From contig NC_072893.1 of NCBI RefSeq assembly GCF_027943255.1, forward strand, positions 33,068,001 through 33,132,000: a stretch of 64,000 nt of DNA, read 5' to 3'. Below, one piece after another: positions 12,415 through 24,050 of this stretch. The position numbers and the translations under genes were made by a program. The stretch comes from Anastrepha obliqua (lineage: Eukaryota; Arthropoda; Insecta; Diptera; Tephritidae). Under the pieces are notes generated by a model. That model worked only from the letters and a program-made list of their open reading frames with translations, ran no database searches and was not told the DNA's origin. Every line of letters starts with the position of its first letter. Within the stretch, counting starts at the first letter, position 1.

Positions 12415-12640
12415 TTACTCTCGCTGTATTTTTTTTTTTTCGTTGATGATTTCTGCTATTATCTCTTTGACATTCATATCACTTAATTTTGAAAAACGTC
12501 GTTTTTTTATTGGAGGTTCACCAAGTTCCTGTAAAATATTGTTCACCTTTTCTAATTAATTTCAGGTCATTCTGAATTTTCTGGTTTTCAAAATTAGCTT
12601 CACTATCCGAACATTCTTCTGTATCCTTGGTCAGCACTAG
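12415..12640 (-). CDS. Second coding segment of long-TIR element (broken)
   Basis: In one minus frame this gives 'LTKDTEECSDSEANFENQKI'. After a one-base shift it gives 'NILQELGEPPIKKRRFSKLS' and 'MNVKEIIAEIINEKKKIQRE', then a stop. The basic PPIKKRR stretch resembles a nuclear-localisation or DNA-binding linker, and the composition is protein-like, unlike the surrounding AT noise. An acceptor-like TTTTCTAG sits at its 5' edge, but its phase does not fit the most obvious donor of the upstream segment. It may be an exon downstream of 13380-13565. Function unknown. Confidence 0.5.
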
Positions 12641-13379
12641 AAAAAATTAATCAAAATTTTCTCTCACAAATTTTGAGAACTAATTGACTTTATTTGCCTA
12701 AATAATAACTATTCAATGCACAATATATGTATATTAATATGAAGATTATACCCACTGTGGACTTGGACGTATATACGCTGCACTTTCATCTCTATATGTG
12801 ACCTGGTCTATGAAAAGATACCTTACGTGTCAAAAAATCATTTTTCACTTTTTTGTTGATTCGAATAGTGTGTAAAAGGCTCTTTAAAATGGTGAAAACC
12901 AGAAAGTCATAATTTGTTTAAAAGTTTGTTAAAAGTAAAATAAAGAAAAGTACAAATACGAAAAAGACTGATTTTTTTGTCTTGATACAAATTAGAATAA
13001 CGAAGACAATAATTTGTGCAAATTAAAAACTGAACCATTCCTGGGCAGTCTGAGGTGTAATGAATATGATACTGAAGTCTGTTTACAAAAAATTTTTGTC
13101 ACCGGGTCTTATAAGTTTTTTTTGGCATGGATGTCGGTACAAAAGCTAACTTATTTTTTAAAACGATTTCTGCGATTTGCATTAACTTTTTCTTATTTAT
13201 TTATATATAAAAAAATGTTTTTCACTGCTTCTGTGATTTTATTGATAATGTGATCTATGCTGAAGAAAATAAGCTAAACCGGATTAAAAATATTAATATT
13301 TAAAAAAGTTACAAGGGTTTTTAGAAGTTAAAACTTTAACTGCTGTTTTCTCGAAAACTTGTTTTCGCACGTAAGATAC

Positions 13380-13565
13380 CTTTTCGTAGACCAGGTCACA
13401 TATATGTATCTTCATGACACGACATGATTTGCAAACGTATTTACCGATATATTGTTTGAATTTTACATCCCAGTGAGCGGTTATTTGGAATAAATTATGA
13501 CGTACGCCATTATGACCTTCTTTTCCCAACGGATTGCAACACTCATCAGGTCGAACCATTTTCAT
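13380..13565 (-). CDS. Cys/His-rich N-terminal ORF of long-TIR element
   Basis: Starts at ATG 13565, just inside the right arm, and codes 62 residues up to a donor-like AAG|GTATCT. Without splicing the ORF runs on to 13293. It contains Cys-Cys at residues 9-10 ('DECCNPLGKEGH'), His at 18, 23 and 31, and a CxxC at 45-48 ('YVCKSCR'), a plausible zinc-binding module such as transposases use for DNA recognition. From memory, similar CCNPL...CxxCR N-termini occur in uncharacterised proteins of repetitive elements in insects and Hydra; this is unchecked. No catalytic domain follows. It is not a THAP or BED finger by spacing. Confidence 0.5.
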
Positions 13566-13673
13566 AACAATGCATAATCATTTTTTTCTAACCTCAAAGC
13601 ATAGACAACATACTAGGAATCACAGCACACTGACACTAGAAGTTGCGGCGACTGTACGACTCTGCAAAGCCAT

Positions 13674-14162
13674 GTTTATGCAAGTTCGTTTTCGTGCGTA
13701 GTGCCTCGACTGACAAAAAATTCGATATCTTCGGAACGGATTGGATGAACAAAGTTTTTTTTACAGATTATTAAAGGTGAGCATTGTGCGCTTAATCTGA
13801 CTGTAATATTGTCCATTTAGAGCGTGAAGAACGCAAAAATAATTGCGATTTTTCATAAAAATTATTGTTAATAATTATTGTTTCAACAAATACACAGTCT
13901 TTAAACGTTAAATCGGTAGAGTAAACATTTTTCGGTAACCGAAATAAATTTCATTAAATTATCAATTGTAGTTTCTGAGATATTGATTTTACAAGAATAT
14001 CATGCAAAAAAATTCAATTGTTAATAACATAAACAAAAAGCGAAATAAAAAAAAACTATTCAAAGCAATTATTATGTGACAAATTCTCTATCCAAAAATG
14101 CATTTGATTTTAAAATCGGGAATTTGATGGAAAATTCGGGGCCCACTTGACGTGGTTTGACT
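13674..14162. repeat. Right inverted arm of long-TIR element
   Basis: Reverse complement of the left arm, ending GACGTGGTTTGACT and followed by the CTG target copy. The minus-strand ORF begins about 109 bp inside its inner edge, so this arm may carry the promoter and 5' leader of that ORF. Confidence 0.9.
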
Positions 14163-14847
14163 CTGCTTACTTCTGTAATTATGGTAAGGAACGCAAAAAT
14201 CTATTCTAACAGCCAGGCAATTTGGGTTCTTGGTGCTTTCGAAATTATTCGGGTAATGCCTGATTTCTCTCTCGACTACATCCGACAATCCTTCGATATT
14301 AGGTTCAGTTGGGTACTCACTCACAGTGGCATAGAGCGAAACTGCTGGGCTGATGAGATAGGAATACAGGGGACGCTGCAGACGATTTCAGCGCAAAATG
14401 ATAGGATTGGGATTCCCTTGAGAATCTCTGGTCTACTCATGGAAAAATAGGCCTCACGCACGCTGGGTTATTTTGCAAAGGTGCAGAGTCACGCGATTTC
14501 CTTCTGGGCACGGGTGGATCAGCCGCGCTCGAAGGTGCTTCTAAGGCTAACAAAGTTGCAGCTTTCGAATTCGGTGGGTAACCTTACCGAGGAGCATTGT
14601 CTGTTAGTTATCCGTGTGCTGAGACTTGGGATTATTTGAAGCTCTTTGTGCAGAAGCTGTCTGGAGAATCATCTCAGCCTCTTTTTCTCAGCTGCCCTGC
14701 TATCGTCGGGCTAAAGTTCAGACATCTGGGCTCTCACTATTTGGTTCCCCCCACCAAGTGAAATTCATCAGTAGCTTGAAGCGCAAATGTAATTAGCCAC
14801 TTTTGGTCGTCCACTTAAATTTAATAGGAAATACTTAAGAATTTTAG

Positions 14848-15075
14848 AAGGTAGGTTCGAATCCCCGTAAAACACTAGAATGAGTAGGTAATGCCAAGCC
14901 TCTGAGTGTATTATATTTCTGCCATGAAAATCTCCTCATAACAGATATCTGCCATTCGGAGTCGGCTTAAAACTATAGGCCCCTCCCCTTGTGGAGCAAC
15001 ATCAAGACGCACACCAAAAATAGGAGGAGGAGCTCGAGCAAAAACCCAAAAAAGGTGTAACCGATAATTATATAT
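14848..15075 (+). repeat. tRNA-derived SINE, 5' truncated
   Basis: Begins at the B-box-like GGTTCGAATCCC. It continues through the family body ('ctgccatgaaaatctcctca', 'gccattcggagtcggctt', 'caacatcaagacgcacacca', 'aggaggaggagct') and ends in the AATTATATATA tail. The A-box half is missing. The full family copy is at 42093-42401. Confidence 0.85.
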
Positions 15076-15079
15076 AAAG

Positions 15080-15345
15080 ACAATTAGATGTAGAAGAAGA
15101 AGAGAGAGTTGAACACCTTCTATGCGGATGCATGGCTTTGTGTAGAAGAAGCTTGAATTTGCTCCCATGCTCCTTTTCTGGATGTTGCATATATACAATT
15201 AGCTAAACTAACTAGATGTATAAAGTGCACACGACGGTTTAAAGCAGACCAAGTCAAGTAAGGATGGAATAGTTTCGGTGGTATCACAAAGAGCCTCTCT
15301 TTGACCTAGGTGCGTCGTCAAACAGTCACTTCACCTAGCCTAACC
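15080..15345 (+). pseudogene. LINE C-terminal tail and 3' UTR piece
   Basis: A frame gives 'EEEERVEHLLCGCMALCRRS', the zinc-knuckle tail of RNase H LINEs, followed by 'IQLAKLTRCIKCTRRFK'. The piece ends in CACCTAGCCTAACC, resembling the CCTAA-ending LINE tails at 22.7 and 44.3 kb. No RT or RNase H is left. Confidence 0.6.
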
Positions 15346-16660
15346 TTACTGTTGGTCGTCATCCTTTAATGCAAAGCCCCTCCTTCGTTTTTACCCTGTT
15401 TGGTTCTTTTCCCCCTCTCCTTTTTTAATGCCTGAGTGAAATGAAAGGCTTAGTATTTAGCGGGAAATGTTTTCGTGGAATATTTTAACTCACCTTGGTT
15501 TGACCTTTACTTCTATTCTAGATACCTTCTAGGGTACAAATTCGGAAAGTCGTTAGCGGACTAAAATATTCTAGAAAATTTATTTTTCAAAAAATTTTAC
15601 TAGAGGTTTTCTTAGATGATCCGAAAAAGTATTTTTGTAAAAAATACTGAAATGCTTTTGTAAAAGCTCAAATGAAAAAAGGCAGGCCACAACAATTGAC
15701 GCTACACCCTTTTTGCGTGTTTGGGTGTGTTCCTTTTCCTATTTGTGGCGTGCGTCTTAAGGAGTCCTGGTGGTTTAAAATTTCTAGGTTTCTAGGTTGG
15801 TGTGGTTGCCCAAGGAATGAGCATACTTGGACAAAGAAAAAAGGATTCGTCCTTTGTGATACCATGATGAAGGAGGTGAGGTGAAAGAGAAAGACCGATG
15901 GAATACAGGGAGAGGGCGGGGAGAGGTGGTGCTGGGATGGTTAGGAGCGTGTGGATTACGAACGATGACTATGCTGCGTTTGCGTCTAGAATTTTCAAAA
16001 AATTGATTCTTTTGAGTATTTCCAAAGTATAGACTTTTAGAAATATACTGTCAAATTTTTCGAAGGATATTCCCAGTATTTTCAATTCTACAGCCGGTAG
16101 AGTCAGATTCGTCATGCGACGGCATCAATGGAAAATATCCACTCTGAAAACTTCAAACTCAATTATCTCAAAACTACATGTTTCGGCTTGGTATTGTCGA
16201 AAAAACAAAAAAAAAACCAGAACAACAAAATCGTCTGAAATCGTATCTTGTTTACAACATCAATGTCTATCGCCCGTACTAGATTTATATTGTTATTTCA
16301 ATTATTTCGTTTTTTTTTTTTTTTTATTAAAAAATTGAGAAAACACCGATTTTTAGAGTCCCAAATTCAAAACCGCGCCATTTTGTCAATTTTTTTTTAT
16401 TCTAGTAGCTACAGTATACTGATTAATAATTTTTTTGGTTTTTGTGATTCAGATAAATACGTAGAAGAGTCAAAATGGACAACACCGTCCAAGTCCAATT
16501 TTTTTTTAATTATTAAAATTTTTTCTTTTAATTTTTGTATGTAAAAGAAGTTAAAGAAAAAGCCTAAAAAATTTAAATATTGTTTTTAATTTTTTTATTG
16601 TGAAAAAAATTCTGAAAATACCTTAAATTTTCGATCTCTAGATCACCGGAACACCCTAAT
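15346..16660. other. Unassigned stretch with a SINE scrap
   Basis: No supported gene. About 15690-15770 is a minus-strand fragment of the SINE body (TTTGTGGCGTGCGTCTT). Poly-T and poly-A runs dominate 16200-16620. Confidence 0.5.
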
Positions 16661-16872
16661 GTTGTTCCATAAATGGAGGGACCTACAGCTTCAAGCCGAC
16701 TCCGAATGGCAGATATTTTTTATTAGGAGATTTTTCATGGCAGAAATACACTAGGAGGCTTGCCATTGCCTACCGAGGGGCGACCGCTCTTTGAAAAAAC
16801 ATTTTCTATAATATTTGTGTTTCATGCGCGGAGATTCAAACCTACGCATTTCCGAATGATCCATTGGCTACG
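16661..16872 (-). repeat. tRNA-derived SINE, minus copy
   Basis: Reverse complement of the family from the head (GGCTACG... at 16866-16872) through 'TTTCATGCGCGGAGATTCAA' (decayed B box) to 'GTTGTTCCATAAATGGAGGG'. The 3' tail half is absent. Confidence 0.8.
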
Positions 16873-18060
16873 CGTGCTCTAAAAAACAATTTAGCTCATT
16901 CAAATATTTATTTGCTGTGACACCAAGGTTAAACAACTTGATTTTTCGCGACTATCTGATCGATTCAAAATCAACACAAAATCTGGACTTCCAAATATAA
17001 TTCTAAATATATAATAATAAAATATCTCAGTGCCATCCGAATTTTACATTCTTAGTCCATACGTCATTCCCATTGCTCATTTTTGTTACGACTAAATCAC
17101 TTAGTGGCGAATTTCGATTGATTTGCAATAAAGTCGTAAATTAATTAGATGAAAATAACAAATTTCTTACAGTAGGCTGAACATTTTTTTGTAGCTTGTT
17201 TTATTAAATTTCATTACTTTACTTACAAACAACACTAAAATTTACCCTAACACGTACACACATACATATAAGTACAATAGGCGTTGGATGTGTGCAGTGC
17301 GATGCAGGATGCGTAACTAACTTACATTTTATGTATGTATATGTATATATATATATATTTTATAAACAAATTGTTGTTTTTATTTTCGTACATCCTAACT
17401 TACGAGCAATTGAATAATTTTGTATTTAGGTATATAACGTTAACTATGTTCCGCTATGCTCCAATGAGTGTGTACAGATGTGTGTGTATAAATGTACGTA
17501 CATATGTAGATGTGATTACTAATCAATGCTGAGAGTAATATTGGCGCATGTGTTGGTGATTTTTAAACTAATTAGCTTGCGAATGTTTTTTTTTTAATTT
17601 AATTTTATTTAATTAATTTATTTACTCGCTTGATGTTGTGTCTTAATATTAGAAGTTTTAGAACTATTTGCTTTAGCTTTGCAATTCTTTGTGACAAAGA
17701 AAGGGTTTATACAGGACGTGGTTTTTGGAATATTCTTTTGGTTTTTTTTGTTTTACTATTTTTATAATTCTATGGATATATGCATATATAGTATATAATA
17801 GGTGTGTATTTTTATCTACAATTAGTGAGAAATTCCTAATATTTAAAAATGTAGCTAATAAACTTTGGAGCAAGAGAGTTCTTGAAGAGATGAAATCAAT
17901 AAGAAACTACGAAGGAGTTATAAATAACAAGGAAAATAATATATAACGTATACATATAAATGAAAATTATCAAAACATGCGTGCATATATGTTTTACTCT
18001 ATGGAAAGAAGCTCGCCTTGCAGTAACAATTAATGGTCAGAAAATGAAATAGAAATATAA
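16873..18060. other. AT-rich non-coding stretch
   Basis: No supported gene. Contains TATATA and TATGTATG simple motifs near 17330-17365 and long T runs near 17590. The short ORFs lack protein-like composition. Confidence 0.55.
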
Positions 18061-18069
18061 TATCTTAGA

Positions 18070-18500
18070 ATTCACTTAGTTAGAAGACTCGCATGGCGAA
18101 ATCATATTGAAAAGAAAGTGGCTACATCAAGCATAAAATGAAAAACCTGAAGTGGATGCTTAATTCGAAATCAGCATTTCCTCTAGAGTACAAAGTGTGA
18201 CCATATAAAGCCATGCTAAAACCAATATGGACGTAGGGTATAGAAAAATGGGTAACTGTTACGCCTTCGAATATCGGAAAATGATAGTATCGAATGCAAT
18301 CTTAACTCTTGCGAATAATAGCGGGAGCTCCATGGTATGATATATAAGGAACGTTAACTTTACAGATACTTTTGCATACTTCGTGTAGCCGATGAAGTAG
18401 TACGGTTGAGCAAAATATACCTACAAAAGCTAGAATACCATCACAATAAACTAGCTCGAAATCTACTTCTTCTGATAAAGGTCACTCACGATTGAGAGAA
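18070..18500 (+). pseudogene. Jockey-like LINE RT fragment
   Basis: The frame pieces read 'RLAWRNHIEKK', 'LKWMLNSKSAFPLEYKV', 'YKAMLKPIWT*GIE', 'IIAGAPWY' and 'VADEVVRLSKIYLQKLEYHH'. These match the RT thumb and post-RT block of Jockey-clade LINEs (LYKAVLKPIWTYGIELWG...APWY...DEIxRLSxxYxxRLxxH). Several stops and shifts make it dead. Neither the RT palm nor the 3' end is recognisable. Confidence 0.75.
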
Positions 18501-18789
18501 AAAGACAAGTCTTCAAGTCTGCACACTCCTAAATATCTCATCTCGCACGCGGATCCGTCCATGAAGGCAATGGAATCTCGGACATTTTGACTTTCAGTAC
18601 GGCCTCATCGTGATGAAAGATGAAGGAAGTTTCAAAGGGAGACTAGGCATATTAGGCTCTCTCCATACAATTATATCACAGCAGAAAAAAAAAAAAATTA
18701 AAAAAAAAAAAATCGGACACACGCTTTAAGGGAGACTGGAAACGAGGCCTTTCCAGCTGCTCAGGAGACTGAATAATTGTGCTTTTCTG

Positions 18790-19270
18790 CCGCTATCCAC
18801 ATATTCTTCTTCTTTATTGGCGCGATAACTGCTTACGCAATTTTGGCCGAGTTTAACAATGCGTTTCTTTCTCGTGCTAATCGGCGCCAGTTGGACACAC
18901 CAAGTGAAGTCAAGTTCTTCTCCACCTGATCTTTCCCACGCAGAGGAGGCCTTCCTCTTGCTCTGCTACCAGCAACTGTTATCGCATCGAATACATACAG
19001 AGTCGGAGCGTTTGTATCCATTCGGACAACATGACCCAGCTAACGTAGCCGTTGGATCTTTATTCGCTGCACTATGTGTATGCCGTCATAAAGCTCATTG
19101 TACCATCGCCTACAACACTAGCCGTTACTAAAGTGCAAAGGTTCAAAAATCTTCCGGAGAAACTTTCTCTCAATCACTCGAAGGAACACCGCATCGGATG
19201 TTGTCATCGTTCAAGCTTCTCTATCACATCTATCACACACGTAAAAAAAATCTTGCACACTCGACATGAG
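18790..19270 (-). pseudogene. RTE-like LINE tail, minus copy
   Basis: Minus-strand 18833-19021 reads 'MDTNAPTLYVFDAITVAGSR', 'RGRPPLRGKDQVEKNL' and 'LGVSNWRRLARERNALLNSA', closely matching the LINE at 31790-32430. The upstream part (to about 19270) covers the preceding 'RKILRTIFGP'-like block in broken frames. The 3' end runs ATTGCGTAAGCAGTTATCGC and then GAAGAAGAA, the usual RTE-type short-repeat end. Confidence 0.8.
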
Positions 19271-19479
19271 GGATAACGGAAGCTTTAAGGCATATTGAAA
19301 ACTAGGCCTTTCCGGCTCTCAACATCGAAGAACCGAATACTAGAAACCTGTCCTTTCTGGCTCCCTCCATGCATTCACTTCAATACCATTCACATCCAAT
19401 TTTATCATATGGGCAGATATATATTTCATTTGAACAAATTATTAGTTCCTTAACACAGACAAGTATGTATGCATATGTA

Positions 19480-19985
19480 TGTATGCAATCTATATAAAGA
19501 GCGATGGTCGGATCTAGAACGCTGCAGAACTGCAAAGTGTTTTGTGAAAAGTCCGAACAGAAAACTGTCAAACTTTCTACTAAAACTCGTCGGTATTATT
19601 ACAGAACACAACCCATGGGGTCAGCACTTGACCACCATTGGAATCATTTTGGACCCAATGTGTCTGTCTTGCTTGAAGGAGGCGGATAGCATTGAGTACT
19701 TTCTCTGTTAGTGTCATACTTTTGCTAGGGTAAGGTTACGAGTTTTGGGTCCAGATGTCGTGAGAATGAGTAATATTAGTTCTCTAAAACTGGAGGATAT
19801 CTACAGATTTGCCAAATAATTTGGAAAATTCTCACAGGGCTAACTATCTCTGTCTCTATTCTTTGCTATCTCTTTCTCTGATACTTTTCTCCTTTTCTCC
19901 TTGACTATCTACCCTCTTTCCACCCTCTTCTTCCTTATATGTCTAAATATTTTTAGCCTAAAGCTTTGACTGCAACCAAATTTAA
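19480..19985 (+). pseudogene. LINE zinc-knuckle tail, second copy of the 361-1510 family
   Basis: Matches the tail at 1190-1690: 'ERWSDLERCRTAKCFVKSPN', 'FLLKLVGIITEHNPWGQHL' and 'CLSCLKEADSIEYFLC' (CxxC...). The 3' UTR (TCTCTGTCTC, then CTCCTTTTCTCCTTGACTAT) follows to about 19985. About 15 bp after LLKL is deleted relative to the first copy. RT and RNase H are absent. Confidence 0.8.
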
Positions 19986-22540
19986 GGAAAAGGAAAAGCT
20001 GCTCACTTATCGCCACTTTAATTTACTTTATGTCAATCTGTCACTAACAGTTAAGTGTATTTGCTAAGACAAACAAGTGGCAGCCAACCCCTCCTTTACC
20101 CCTTCCATCTTTTTTGAAGTATTAAAAAACACAAAATATTAAGATGGAAGCTTTGGCTGCTTTCCGAGTGATTCACTGACCCAACACAATACGCACACAT
20201 CCATACAGTATAAGCGTTTTTATTACTGTTATTCATTTGTTCATTTATGTTTTCATATTTTACGCATCGCTACCGTAGGCAATTTCTCAAATTAGCTACA
20301 ATTTCAAAATGGCCTCCTACCTCACTCGCATTGCCTTGTGCTTGATGTTGGGGATTTGTGTAGTACCTTAGACGATGCCCTAGCAGAGTGGAGCAAAAGC
20401 GATAAGAATGTACCTACTTGTAGCTTAGATAAAGTGAAGATGAGAACCTGCAATACGCCACAATTATTGTCCTATACGCCTCTTCATTTTGCTTTATTCC
20501 TTTATTATTTTACTTATTATTAAGTGTATTGGTATTTGTAGTGCTGGCTAGTTGCTAACGGTAAATTTATGCTTGTGTTTGTATGTATGTATTTCCATAA
20601 ATAGTACTGTTGTTATACACACATAACTTATAAATATGACCACAAATAACAGGACGTTAACGCAACAACAGAAAATAAGACGATAAAAATGTAGGAATGC
20701 CATGGCGTATGAAATTGCGGAAGAAATGTGAAACATTCAAGAAGTTGTAGAAGCGTATGAATACGAGTATACTTTGAAAATACAGCAGCAGCTGCAAAGT
20801 GTCAGTGGACTCATAAAATAAACGAGCGTAACTTTATGATTTTTTTATTTCGACCCCACTTAGTAGAAAATATTTTACATTCATATTTGAACGGCCACTT
20901 TGTGAACATTTTGAAGAAGATGAGAAGTAGAGTACGCATGTACGAGTACGTGAATGTATGGGTGTACGTTTGTGCTTGTGTTCACGTTGCTGCTTAAAGG
21001 CAGCGGAAAGGTATTTTATCTGTGGCCAGTAATGTGCGTTAATGGAGTTTTTGTGCGTGCAGCGTGCCCAATATACGAAAATCTAACAAAAGCGAAAACA
21101 GGCGTGCAGTAAAAATAAGGGAAGCCTGTTGAAAGCAATATTTTCTTACAGCTTATGTCGTGGGTATTTACAAATTTACAAACTATTGGTAAATGAATGC
21201 AGAGTAAGACGACCAAGCAAGTTAAAGGGGCAAACATCAAAACCTTGGTATTTTAGGAGAAACTTTTTCATGACAGAAATTCACTTGGTGATGTCTAAAG
21301 GCAATCAACATTAGAACAACTTGTTTTATAATTCAGGCCCATAGTGGGGTTTGAACTCGCGATCTGCCGAATGATATGTCTATTTAATAACATTCACCGT
21401 CGCTGTGACGATAAAGTTAAATAAACGTAGACTAGTATCGAACTCAAAAGCGTCTAGTTCCATGTTCGTCTGCCAGTATTTCGATTTAGCGCATAAAATA
21501 AGCACATCATCGTAGTCTAAACATCAAAATATGTTGGTATGTCTGTCTATTCTTCGTTTTTATTGTGGCAATTATGCTTCCGTGGTTACGAAAATCGTTG
21601 CTATCTTCTTGCTAAATTTGTATCTGTGTTTGTGCTTTCGCTTTTGCTATTGTTGTTGCGGTTGCGGTTATTTTACACATCAATTCACCAATTCTGGAAG
21701 TTCCGTTACAATACTGAATTTTGCGTATCTACATTTGTAAGAGTGAGCATAAGTATGTGTGTATATGGCAGTCTTCATATATACACCACAGGAAGAACCC
21801 GGCATAACGCAGCACAATTTTAGTACACGACTAGTCCCATTTCGCTAAATGCAGACCAGTATAAATATTGCTGGCTCATATAGCCGAATTTTTGAAATCG
21901 TTTAATTTTCGGTGAAGTAGGCACAAGGACTCATTCACAAATTATTACAATGTATTTGCTTGTTATTTAATTTTAGTAATTTACTTTGTGAAAATGTAAA
22001 TCATTTTACTACAGAAACCATATAAACTTAAGTTTCAAATTAAAAAAAAAAAAATTTAAAAAAAAATTCAACAAATTTTCATTGAAATATCACTCTTTTT
22101 AATCAGAATTTTATTAAAAATCTCGAGTATGCGGGGTATTTTTGTCAAATCTATCTCATGTTCAAGCCCGATTTATTAAAGTGAGTGCGTAAAAGAGCTT
22201 TGTCCAAGCCCATTTGATATATTTTATATGGACGCATAGAACTATGGGTATTAGGGAGCATCGATTTTTGCGAAAATCAATTTTTTGGCTCACTGCAAAG
22301 CATGTGTTGATATAAAAATTAGTTTGAAATATGTAATTCAGATATAAAATGTTTTCACCAATTTTGTCTAAAATACTGTGAGGTGAATTTTTATTCCTTT
22401 CATGGGTATTTTTGGTCTCTTTCATGGGTATTGTTTATGCCTGGCAATGAAAATAGAAACAAATACATACACGAAGCTTAGTGGACTAAAATACAGTATA
22501 AGAATTGTTGTCGAAAAATTCCGGCTCATGTCACTATATA
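19986..22540. other. Non-coding stretch, one doubtful SINE relic
   Basis: No supported gene. About 21240-21385 shows weak minus-strand similarity to the SINE (TTTTAGGAGA, TTTTTCATGACAGAAATTCA, then GGTTTGAACTCGCGA as a possible B box). The ORF at 21531-21740 is Cys/Tyr/Leu-rich low complexity and looks non-coding. Confidence 0.4.
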
Positions 22541-22544
22541 GAGG

Positions 22545-22713
22545 GTCTGAAGGACGGCTCAAAAGCGGATCTCCCAGCTCTGCTTAAATTCACCAAAAGC
22601 GCTGACATCCTACATGATGTCTACTTTCAGAATTTATAGAGGCCGGTATCGCTAAGGATCATAAGATCTATTCGTGGCTTAATGCCAACCAGGCTAACCT
22701 AACCTAACCTCAT
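22545..22713 (+). pseudogene. LINE 3' end with CCTAA tail, copy 1
   Basis: Shares about 165 bp with 44189-44363, from GGACGGCTCAAAAGCGGATC to the end. In frame it gives the last LINE residues, '[10 protein letters not shown]' plus a short 3' UTR. It ends in AGGCTAACCTAACCTAACCT, three CCTAA units. Confidence 0.7.
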
Positions 22714-23778
22714 TAAATAGAGATAAATTGAAGGGGAGACGTAAACTTTAAAAGCGGCTCTTGGCAGATGCCACTACTCTGTAGTAAAATTTGCCATGAG
22801 TCATTGTCAGAGCATTATTCCCTTTTTGTGCAGTGTTTATAGGCTTAGTTGAAAAGGAGAAAGAGATCATTTTTCTGAAGCACCTGAAATGCAATCATTT
22901 CGAAACCAGTTGATTTCCCTACGAGGTATACCTTCTTACTTTACATAATTATGAATGCCCACATGAGCCTTATGAGCATCCCCGTGGTCACCCATTATTG
23001 TATGAGTTGTAATGTATATACATAAAATACATACAAATATAAGTACAAGGTGGAGGAAAATTAATCAATTTTATTTTTGAGAATAACTTTTTTATTAAAT
23101 AAAAAAAAAAATTCTTAGTGACGAAAATCTTTATTTTGACTTTTACGCGCTTCATTGCTTGTCTGTTTGTATACTCCAGCTGTCTATGTAGTTTACAAGT
23201 GCGGCACCTTGCATACAGTATAGGTTATATGTAAAAAGTTGTCCAAAGTTTTTTCCACGTGTTTTTTTACTTTTACTCAACAAATTACCCTTTTTAGATC
23301 ATATCTTTTTTGGGTGCTTTGGGTGGTTTCCATATATTGAGCGGATATTGTAATAATTTGAAGAGGTGAAAAATATTGCTGCCGAAATTTAATATGCCAA
23401 TTGAAGGGTACTTTGTGAAAATGATTGGGAGGCACTCTCTCCTTTTGTGGTTGTGATGGCCTAAATTATGAGTTGAATGACTTGAAAATAACTCTTTTAG
23501 CCCGTAAGTTGTTAGACATGGTGAACTTGTCTAGAAAGATGTGGCTAGATAAAAAAAACATAAAAAAATAAAAAACAAGTACCAAAGTAAAAAAAAAAAA
23601 CCGAAAAAAAGAAACAAAAAAAATTAAATTTGCAAAGTGCACAGTCAGAACAGTATACAGTGTAGCGAAAATTGAACGGACTTATTCAGCAAGTATCTAT
23701 AGTGAAACCTCTCCCAACGGACACCTCTATTAGACGGACATCTCCCATGAGCGTCCACTTTTTTCCCATTTGCAATTT
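22714..23778. other. Unassigned stretch
   Basis: No supported gene. AT-rich, with A runs near 23100 and 23580-23630. No terminus or domain recognised. Confidence 0.45.
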
Positions 23779-24050
23779 GCCACCGTAGCCGAATGGGTTG
23801 GTGCGTGACCACCATTCGAAATTTGAATCTCCGTGAAACATCAAAATGAAGAAAACGTTTTTTCTAATAGTGGCCGCCCCTCGGCAGGCAATGCCAAACC
23901 TTCAAGGGTATTTCTGCCATGAAAAAGCTGCTTATAAAAAATATCTGCCATTCGTAGTCGGCTTGAAACTGTAGGTCTTTACATTTGTGGAACAACATCA
24001 AGACGCACACCACAAATAGGAGGAGGAGCTCGGCCAAACAACCAAAAAAG
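23779..24050 (+). repeat. tRNA-derived SINE, first unit of a tandem pair
   Basis: Head GCCACCGTAGCCGAATGGGT (A-box-like), then decayed B box TTTGAATCTCCGTG and the full body to AGGAGGAGCTCGGCCAAACA. It stops at the AAAAAAGG before the usual AT tail, and the next unit starts there. Confidence 0.88.

Larger units (their letters stand above)
11892..14162 (-). mobile_element. 2271 bp element with 489 bp inverted arms and 3 bp target duplication
   Basis: Two arms of 489 bp (11892-12380 and 13674-14162) are near-identical reverse complements, beginning AGTCAAACCACGTCAAGTGG. The element is flanked on both sides by CTG (11889-11891 and 14163-14165). Removing the element and one CTG restores the RNase H frame of the surrounding LINE, so the ends and the 3 bp duplication are well supported. 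The 1293 bp interior holds two minus-strand coding segments (13380-13565 and 12415-12640) and a second, 37 bp inverted repeat (12793-12829 with 13368-13404). There is no catalytic DDE domain, so it is presumably a non-autonomous derivative. I cannot assign a superfamily: CTG is not the TWA duplication of Harbinger. Confidence 0.88.
11820..14830 (+). pseudogene. RNase H-bearing LINE remnant split by the 2271 bp element
   Basis: Left of the insertion the frame reads 'VFQDEVAAVKEAVDWLL', the RNase H Glu block of RNase H LINEs. Right of it, after one CTG copy, the same frame continues 'LTSVIMVRNAKIYSNSQAIW' (Asp of the SDSQ block now Asn), then 'RFSWVLTHSGIERNCWADEI'. A decayed linker and tail follow to about 14830. 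The LINE is 5' truncated near 11820, and stops and frameshifts in the tail show it was old or became so later. It serves as a dated landing site for the element at 11892. Confidence 0.85.

Noticed and set aside
21531..21823. Cys/Tyr/Leu-rich overlapping ORFs as a membrane protein gene
   Set aside because: Low-complexity CTGTTG/TTGCTA-type DNA read in two frames; no splice sites, homology or codon bias.
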